A stretch of DNA of 64,000 nt, from contig NC_092366.1 of the NCBI RefSeq assembly GCF_030848805.1, forward strand, positions 5,537,724 through 5,601,723, given 5' to 3'. Every line of letters begins with the position of its first letter. Positions within the stretch are counted from its first letter, which is position 1. Positions 56,985-64,000 of the stretch are shown one piece after another. The notes below the pieces were generated by a model. It ran no database searches. It worked only from the letters and a program-made list of their open reading frames with translations, and was not told the DNA's origin. A program made the position numbers and the translations under genes. The stretch comes from Temnothorax longispinosus (Eukaryota > Arthropoda > Insecta > Hymenoptera > Formicidae).

Positions 56985-59900
56985 TATGCGGGTGGAAAAA
57001 GAAAGCAAGTTATCTACGGAAATAAATACGGCAATAATATAAATGATTTTATTAAGTAACATTTTAGATATAATATTGAATTAAAATTCAAAGCATGAGT
57101 GCGACGTATTTTCTTCGTCCATTTGTCCTTTCAACTATCGAGGAACATATTTCCCAACGGTTCTTCGCCGCGTTCTGATGACTTCAAACCACTGTTAAAA
57201 TTGCTTCTCGGACAACTGTGTAGTTGTCGCGGCCAATTGTCACTGCCAAGCTACTGGTAAAAATCAAGGAATCACGGGCGACCAGCGTCTTGCCTCTAGC
57301 TTTCTCTGCTCTCTCTCTCTTCCAACCACGCTTTCGTATTATCTTTCTTTCTTCCTGGATGTACTAACGATGCGTCGTTTACACGGGCAATCCCTTCGGC
57401 CCCAAGAGTGCCGGGAAGTTTGTTTGAAGTTGAGGCACTGGACAGATCCGGTCATCAGCTGCGTTTCCCCGCAGCCCCGAGATAAAGTCACGATAAATGG
57501 AAAGCAATTTTCATGATATTACAAAATTGTCGTTACATTGTAATGACATTACAAAAAATAATAACATTATATTAATTACATTTTATATAAAATTATCAGA
57601 ATATGGAAAATTCTACTTACATTTATATAAAACATTGTTGTTTCATAATTATCATAATGTGGGGAGTATACTTACGATAAAATAAATATTAATACCTTGC
57701 AAAAATTTAGATATTAAAATAAAATATTTTTGTATAAGAGCGCTGTTCTATACGGTTTTTTTTCGCGGTTGATATTTCTCTTATAATTAATCTATATTCT
57801 GCTTATTTGCTCAATTAATTAATTTATTTTTTCATATTTATTGGAGAGAATTCTTCGCAATTATATGATGTTTAAAATGCTCATTTTTTGTGTACTTATG
57901 AAGAAATCCGCCACTGTTGCGGACGCGTGTCCCGAGTGCAGAAATGGCCTGATCGAGAATGCGAGCGCGCGACATCGCATCCGGTCGTATGTAATTCACG
58001 AGACCGACGACGAAGAAAAGAGAAGGAATGGTAGTGGGTTGGGGAGGGGAGAGAAGGGCGCGCATCCGGAAATGAGTTTTCGCTCGTGTCCACAGTCAGG
58101 TTCTTAGGACTGTCGGTCGGAGCTTCGTACCTACATGTGCACGCCGAGAGAGGATTAGTCGTAGCTCAGCACACCACTACCGCTATCTTCCTAACCCCTT
58201 CGCTTCATCCCCGAGGAAGCATTAATCAAAGGAGCAACTGTATGCTCTGTTTCCGTCGCGACGAAAGCTGCTGCCGCCGTCCCCACATGAAATCGCTATA
58301 TCGCGGGAAAGGAGTTTATTTCGTCTTACACAAATCGGATCGAAGGTATAGCCCTGCGAGTCGACAGCTCTCAATTTATTATTATTGCGATAATTTATTT
58401 TATTTAAATTTGGCGATTAATTTTAATTTAAATGAATATATTATATTGTTTTTTTTTGTGAAAAGTGTATACGATACTGAGAAAGAATCGGTTTGATACA
58501 TTTGCGGCAACATTTCGAGGATAGTGATCCAGTTCTCGATTACTGCGTTTTTTTTGGTATAATTACTTCTATCTCGTAAATGGAGGGATTGTGTCTGAAT
58601 GTCTGACTGTGACCTCATTTTCTCGTAATCGTCATCCCGGCCGTTGGTGCTACTACGTTGCGAAGGGTGGAGAGGCAAAAAAGATTCCCGATAAAATCCT
58701 GGAATCTACCGCGCGCCCGCGGCGGTCTCTCGGTAATACGACGGAGCATAGTGCACATTGTGAAATAACGTTTCAAAAGCGTGTCGGATGGCAAAGTGCA
58801 TTTTTCATAGCGGTCGAAATGAAATTGAAGACGGAAAATCTCAAACGTGTTAAATGGCGAAATTTTTGCGTCGAGGCGGACACGTCCTGTCCCACGATGA
58901 AAAGTAACTTTAGCTAGGTGCTAGAAAAACCTAATTAAACGTCCAATTAAAATTCGTTTGACTCAATAATTCCGAATAACTTGGAACCTTTTTGGAAACG
59001 TGCTATCTCGTACAAAAATTATTGGCTTATCTCAAAGTTGAGTTTCTTCGTTCGGTTTTGATTTCGATATTCTACGAGCAAGTTACTCGAGTGTTATATT
59101 GTTTCTAGTTGCGCTCGAAAGAAATCGCATTTGTTCACCGTAAACACCGAATGTACAAGCGTTCACGGGATTTCATGGGATTAATCGAAATTCGCGCGGC
59201 ATTAGATGCCATGCGCTAATGAATGGGAGTAGTTGAATTCGAGGCGGAATCGATGCCGGGTGTTTACGAAGACGGCGGTTGAGGCCGGCCGGTTTAACTT
59301 TGTCTCCTCTGCCCTGATCCGCAGAAACTTGCAGACATCGGGACCGCGCGCGTAGATGTGCTGCGGTAGATTCATCTGGTGGGAATTCAGGCGGCGGGAA
59401 AGAGGAACGATACGGAATGGCGAGAAAGAGAGAAAGACAGCGGAAGGCATAGGAGGTGGAGATGGCGCGCAGGAGGAGGAGAAGGAAGAGAGTTGGGACG
59501 GGTTGGGATGGGTGGGTGGTTGAATTTTTCATCTGACCACGTCGAACCAATTAAAGCGGACCACGGTACCCAACCTCCACCTCCAACCTCTTCCACTTTT
59601 TTCGTTCTCTCTTTATTTCCGCCCTGCGTGCTGGCCTTTATCCACCCTCTCTCTGCACCTCCCTCCCTCCCTCCCCCCACGCGAGCGCGAGTGAGCGTTC
59701 TCTTTCTCGAATGTGCCCTCTTCCATCTCGCTCCCGCCCGCACGTCGCGCAATCCGTCGTCCATCCCCCTTCGTCCCGGCGCGCCGCGCGTCCTCCTTCC
59801 ATCTCGTCTTCCTTCTCTCGCCTCGTCCACTCACTCACTCTCTCTGGCAACTCGTTGGATTTTTTCGCGTCACGAGGCGGTGTAATTTATTTGGCGGAGG

Positions 59901-60455
59901 TAGAGAGGCACCCGCGGAGGTGGTCGACGAAGCGAGCGGGGGGGGGGGGTTGGGTCGGCGGTACGAGGACTACGAGGGGGGTATATCGCGGGAGAATAGG
60001 TGGAGGCGGCAGAGGTGAGGCGGCACGGAGGCGGAGGTGACGCGGCTAGAATGAGAGCACGAGGGATAGCGCGGGGGGGGATAGGAGGGGGCTGGTTTCA
60101 GTTTATTTTGTGGGTCCTACCTACACCCGCTCGTCACTGTCCAACCCCGTTGGTCAGTCGGTACGTTGTACCCCGCGCTCTGTCTCGCTCTTCTTCTTCT
60201 CTAGCACAGCTTCGTTTCCTCTTTCGTTTTTGTATTCGCATCCCTTCCCTGCACCCCGTCCTCGCCCGTCCGCCCGCCCGCCCGCCCGCCTCGCTCTTAT
60301 ACGTATCACCGTTCTTTTTTTTTCGCTCTGTCTCTTTTTTCCCCTCATCCCCTTTTTTTCCCTTGCTCTATCCGTCTCCCTCTATCGCGACTGTATACGT
60401 ATATAATATAACCCACTCGTTCGCTCCACGCGAACAGCAACGCCGATATAATATT

Positions 60456-60474
60456 AAAAAAAAAAAAAAAAAAA
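60456..60474. repeat. A19 homopolymer
   Basis: Nineteen consecutive A follow ATAATATT in intron 8. It could mark the 3' end of a retroposed copy, but no upstream body is recognised and no flanking duplication was found. Confidence 0.7.
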
Positions 60475-63400
60475 CTCGGGATTTCCTGATGGATCCGCTC
60501 CTGTATTTTTCGATTACTTCGCGAGCACGGTTTTTCCCGGTGCAATCCAACCCCCGCGCGCCGACGCTCCGCCCTTCACCTGTTTCACCTGTCAACTCGC
60601 CAAGAGGGCTGCGCCTTCTGCTGGAAATTGAAAAGATCCTCGGTGTGATTTGTCGTCGTTCCACGACCGTCTTTGTCGAACGCAAACGATGAAACTACAC
60701 GTATCCCTTGATCTCTCGCGCAATAACTCTCGCGGAAACAGATATATATATATATTTTTCTTTTTCTCTTCTTTCCGCTAATTGTCATTTGTGACTTCAA
60801 AATACTAGAGAAGGGAAGAGAAATTTTCTCCTTATCTTCGTCCTTATTATTTTATCGTATTGTATTATCGTATCTTAGAAATTTGTTTAAGCATTTTTTG
60901 CAGTTGTAAAAGTCTATATTGCATCTTTGTATTACGACGCTTTTTATTTTGCTTTTCCAATACCATACCTTTTACAATACTTTAACCGAAGGTATGTATG
61001 TACATGCATGCGATGTATAATAAGTCCTGACGATATTAACACCGGATGTCGAGACTCGGTATACTGCTGTATTACCTCGGGCGATCGAATCGATCTCGCG
61101 GCTAACGAACGTAAGATCGTAGTTTTCCGCTGACCGCGAGCGTCGTTCTGAATCGCTATCGACCCGCCTCCGCCGTATTAACGGCGTCGATTAGATAACA
61201 ATAATACGTTCGCCGGGAGTATTACGCGATGCCAGCTGCGCACTTCTTGGTCGATTATCGTTTCGCGCTCGGCCATGCCAATGCCGCCGGACTTCCAACT
61301 AGTTGCGCGCGGTGGTACTAATGAGAACCCCGCGTCCACGAGAATCCCTCATCCATCATCCTTCCGCGCTATTTCCGATTCGCGCCGCGCACGCTCGCGG
61401 ACTATCCCTGGCACTCGATAATTCGCACTTCATTACCCTATTGGCTACTTAACATTCTTTGCTGCTTAAACCAGTGTCAGTTTATACAAGGCAGCGCATT
61501 GAAAAGTTTATTATTACACAGAGCGTGTCGCCTACGTCTACCGACAATGAGTCTTTTTATGTATGTGAATTCTTCGATCGGATTAAAATCAATTTGTTCT
61601 TAACAAAAGATATTTATGACCAGTACTTCATGACGTGTTTCGTCACGTTTTCGATAAAAGTAAAAGTTTCCGCAATGAAAGAAATTGCAGTCTTTCGTTA
61701 TTCAATTTATAATTTAAACGTCTGTAAAGCTCTGAAAGCAAGATGTGGATGGCACTTCTTCCTGGTCAATCCCTTGATCGCCATTCAGCCGCGCACTAAG
61801 TGGTAAATAACTTGGTTATCGATTACAAAAAAGATGGTCTCCCGACGGTCTCAAGGGGTTCCCGCGTGCCGCGCAGCCGGGTTCATCAATTCGGGTCGAC
61901 GTAACAAATTTTATATCCGTCTTTGCGCCTTATTACTTTTTCAGACGCGAGCGCTCGGAACAGTCGATATCTCCGACGGGCGGGTTCTTGTTACAAAACG
62001 CTCTGTCGACCTCTCACAATCGCTCGTGAGAGACGTCGGTGGACCTGTCTTCCTCTCGCCGAGGCGGGATACCGGGATGTCTTTCTCCGTTTCTCTCGCT
62101 CACCCCCCCGTGTCTATCTGTCTCTTCCTTATTCTCCGCTTCGTCTCATCTCTTCCTCCTTCACCCCCTCCCCCTCCTCCTCTTCCTCCTGGCCCGCCAC
62201 CTCTCCTTGCTGCATCCCTTGGTGCCGCTTCCACTAGCTCTCCTCGCCAGGAATATAAAGATCTCGACGATCTCGGTTGTAGCGGCCAACCCAGTGGCGT
62301 AACTACGAATTTCAAAGCTTCTCTATTTTACGACGCGGCGTTTCGACGCCGAAAACCTCTCTTCGCACGCGCCTTATCTCGTTTCGATTCTGATCGATAA
62401 AATAATCGGTTTCATTAAATTGAATATTGAGGCGCAATTTAGATAAAATGTACAGTTCAAATTCTAATAATATAATATACAGAAATTTAAAGTCGATTTT
62501 TCTAAGCATTTCTAAAAATCAGAATCACTTGGAATTACCGAAAAAATAAGGTTTCGCTGGTATTCAACTGATATTAATTATAATTAAAAATGGAAAAACC
62601 TGTCGAGAGCGTGACGCTCAGCTGATCAATGCGTCAGACCGAGTTAATGAATTAATTAAGTAATCAATCAATCAGTTGGGACGCGTCAAAAGTGGTAGGG
62701 TTCTCGACGGTCGTGTCTCGTTTCATAGATGCGTTTCTTTTTCGGTGCAGTGAGGGAAGAGAGATGCGCTGAGAAAAAAGCGCAGCCGTCCGTCGCTCTT
62801 TGGCGACGAAAAGAAAGGCGGTCAACACGAAAGCTCTCCCAGGGCTTTCATAAACCTCGCGTTATAACGCGCATTCTGAAACGTAAAGTAATATTAACAG
62901 TGATGAACGGAATGTTTTTTCTCAATAATATATTTATTGTCGTGAGTTATATAACATTTTTCATTAACGTTGTTTATTACGTGAAAAATGCAATGAAAAG
63001 ATGTATGTTTATATTGTGTGAAATTCGTCTAAATTGCGGCGCTATAATAATTTAACTCTTAACACGTTTAAGAAATTACCTCTTCTTTCGTTTAAATTAT
63101 TTGTTTTTAAATCAACGGAAAAGATTTATACTTTGGTAACGGTATTTGTTCCTAAAATAGAATGGCTATATATAGTTTTAATAATCTATCGCACGCATCG
63201 CGACGCGTTACAGAAATAGCACTAGCATCAATTTCGAGCATTGAATTTACAGTCGAAAATTGTTAACGCGTATTTGTTGCATTCATAATATCGCGAACCG
63301 TGACTGTAGAAAAATCAGCCTTGAATGAAAGAAATGCTTACAAATCGACACGCGCTTGCAAGCGTGCGCTCTCGTGCACGCACTGGTGCGCTTTGACGCC

Positions 63401-64000
63401 TCTCTGTATCGCGCGCGCACACACACGCATGCACGTACACGCGTCGAAACGAGGCCCCCTCGACGTCAGCGATGAAACGCATACGTACACGTGCACAAGA
63501 AGCACTTGGGATACCTAAAGCGGAAATTCGAGGTGTGTACGTGGTTGCGAGTGTATCTGCCGCGGCGCCTTGGGGCAGAGAGGCGACGAGAGGGGTGAAG
63601 GAGTGCAGGCAGAGGGTGCTAGGAGGCCAGGGCGGTTGCTCGGGGAGTTGGGGGCGGCGTGCAGGGTGGTATGATGACAAAACATTCGCTCTGAGCTTCC
63701 GCAGGGGATCGGGGCGCGGGGGCCGCTCGATGTACAGCCGAAGGGGTTGGTGGTGGCACGGGGGTCGGGGGCGAGGGGAGAAAGGGTGGCGAGACGGAGG
63801 GGAGCTGGGTTAGGTTCGCGGCTGCTCTCGGGGGCCAGGGGTGACCGCGCGGGGGGGTGGGGAAACGTGAGCGCCGGGCGGAAAGAGACCTCCATCCACC
63901 AACCTCACCCTCACCCTCTTTCTCCTCCTCCTGCTCCTCCTCTTCTGTAAGCGAGGTGAGGTTGTACGGTCGGCTCGCGTCGTTCGTGTGAAACGCGCGT

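Larger units (their letters stand above)
55374..64000 (+). other. groucho intron 8 (partial, at least 8.6 kb)
   Basis: The intron opens with GTGAGT after exon 8. I searched by eye for the next conserved segment (EKSDQDLVVDVANE-like) and found none, so the intron runs off the window. It contains a 144-bp MITE at 56841-56984, an AT-rich stretch at 57.5-57.85 kb, paired purine/pyrimidine blocks near 59.4-59.8, 59.9-60.4 and 63.5-63.95 kb, and a 19-nt A run at 60456-60474. Open frames here are low complexity or unrecognisable. Confidence 0.8.

Noticed and set aside
58591..58917. 108-codon frame in intron 8
   Set aside because: It looks protein-like in composition but has no recognisable domain and no splice-site context; single-sequence evidence is too weak.
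61459..61806. 115-codon AT-rich frame in groucho intron 8
   Set aside because: It has no recognisable motif, no splice or promoter context and a weak start; it is likely chance.
62729..63055. 108-codon frame with a hydrophobic segment
   Set aside because: The hydrophobic stretch arises from T-rich DNA; no family resemblance or flanking exon was found.
1..64000. tRNA, rRNA, known microRNA, CRISPR array, prokaryotic operon or defence system
   Set aside because: I looked for tRNA B-box-like sequences, a few well-known microRNA seeds and regularly spaced identical repeats and found none convincing. The introns, CpG pattern and two animal genes exclude a prokaryotic context. A tRNA or covariance-model scan was not possible here.
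55374..64000. Search for further groucho exons (CcN, SP, WD40)
   Set aside because: No frame resembling the EKSDQDLVVDV segment or the WD40 blades was seen; they are assumed to lie beyond the window.

Overview
The window is eukaryotic nuclear DNA from an insect. It is most likely hymenopteran and plausibly an ant: CpG is not depleted, introns are very long with many CT/GA microsatellites, small palindromic DNA transposons are common, and both genes are best matched to insect orthologues. There is no operon structure, CRISPR array, rRNA or recognisable tRNA. Nearly all listed open reading frames are chance frames in intronic, intergenic or leader DNA.

Two genes can be supported, arranged head to head. 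On the minus strand, 11704-11645 is the first coding exon of a fem-1 homologue (ankyrin-repeat substrate receptor of a CUL2 ubiquitin ligase). It is followed by a first intron that runs off the left edge, so 1-11644 holds only that intron. On the plus strand lies the 5' half of groucho (TLE-type co-repressor). Eight coding exons between 25570 and 55373 encode 262 residues: the whole tetramerising Q domain and the start of the GP-rich region. The remaining GP/CcN/SP regions and the WD40 propeller lie beyond the right edge, after an intron of at least 8.6 kb. A 5' untranslated exon probably ends at the donor at 20011 inside a GC-rich block, and is probably spliced to a second leader exon starting near 25207.

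Layout: 1-11644, fem-1 intron 1 with a palindromic mariner relic and a 160-bp hairpin MITE; 11645-12620, fem-1 first exon and CpG-rich promoter; 12621-17500, a cluster of nested MITEs; 17500-20800, GC-rich probable groucho promoter and first exon; 20800-25206, first leader intron; 25207-25605, leader exon and start codon; 25606-55373, groucho coding exons and introns; 55374-64000, intron.

No new multi-gene system is visible. The most interesting signals are: a 33-nt in-frame microexon in groucho whose skipping would recreate the fly-type Q-domain junction; a pair of in-frame donors 12 nt apart at exon 3; a three-level nest of MITEs with intact target-site duplications; and a palindromic element made of two opposed mariner 5' ends. 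These calls rest on reading and remembered family sequences, without database searches.
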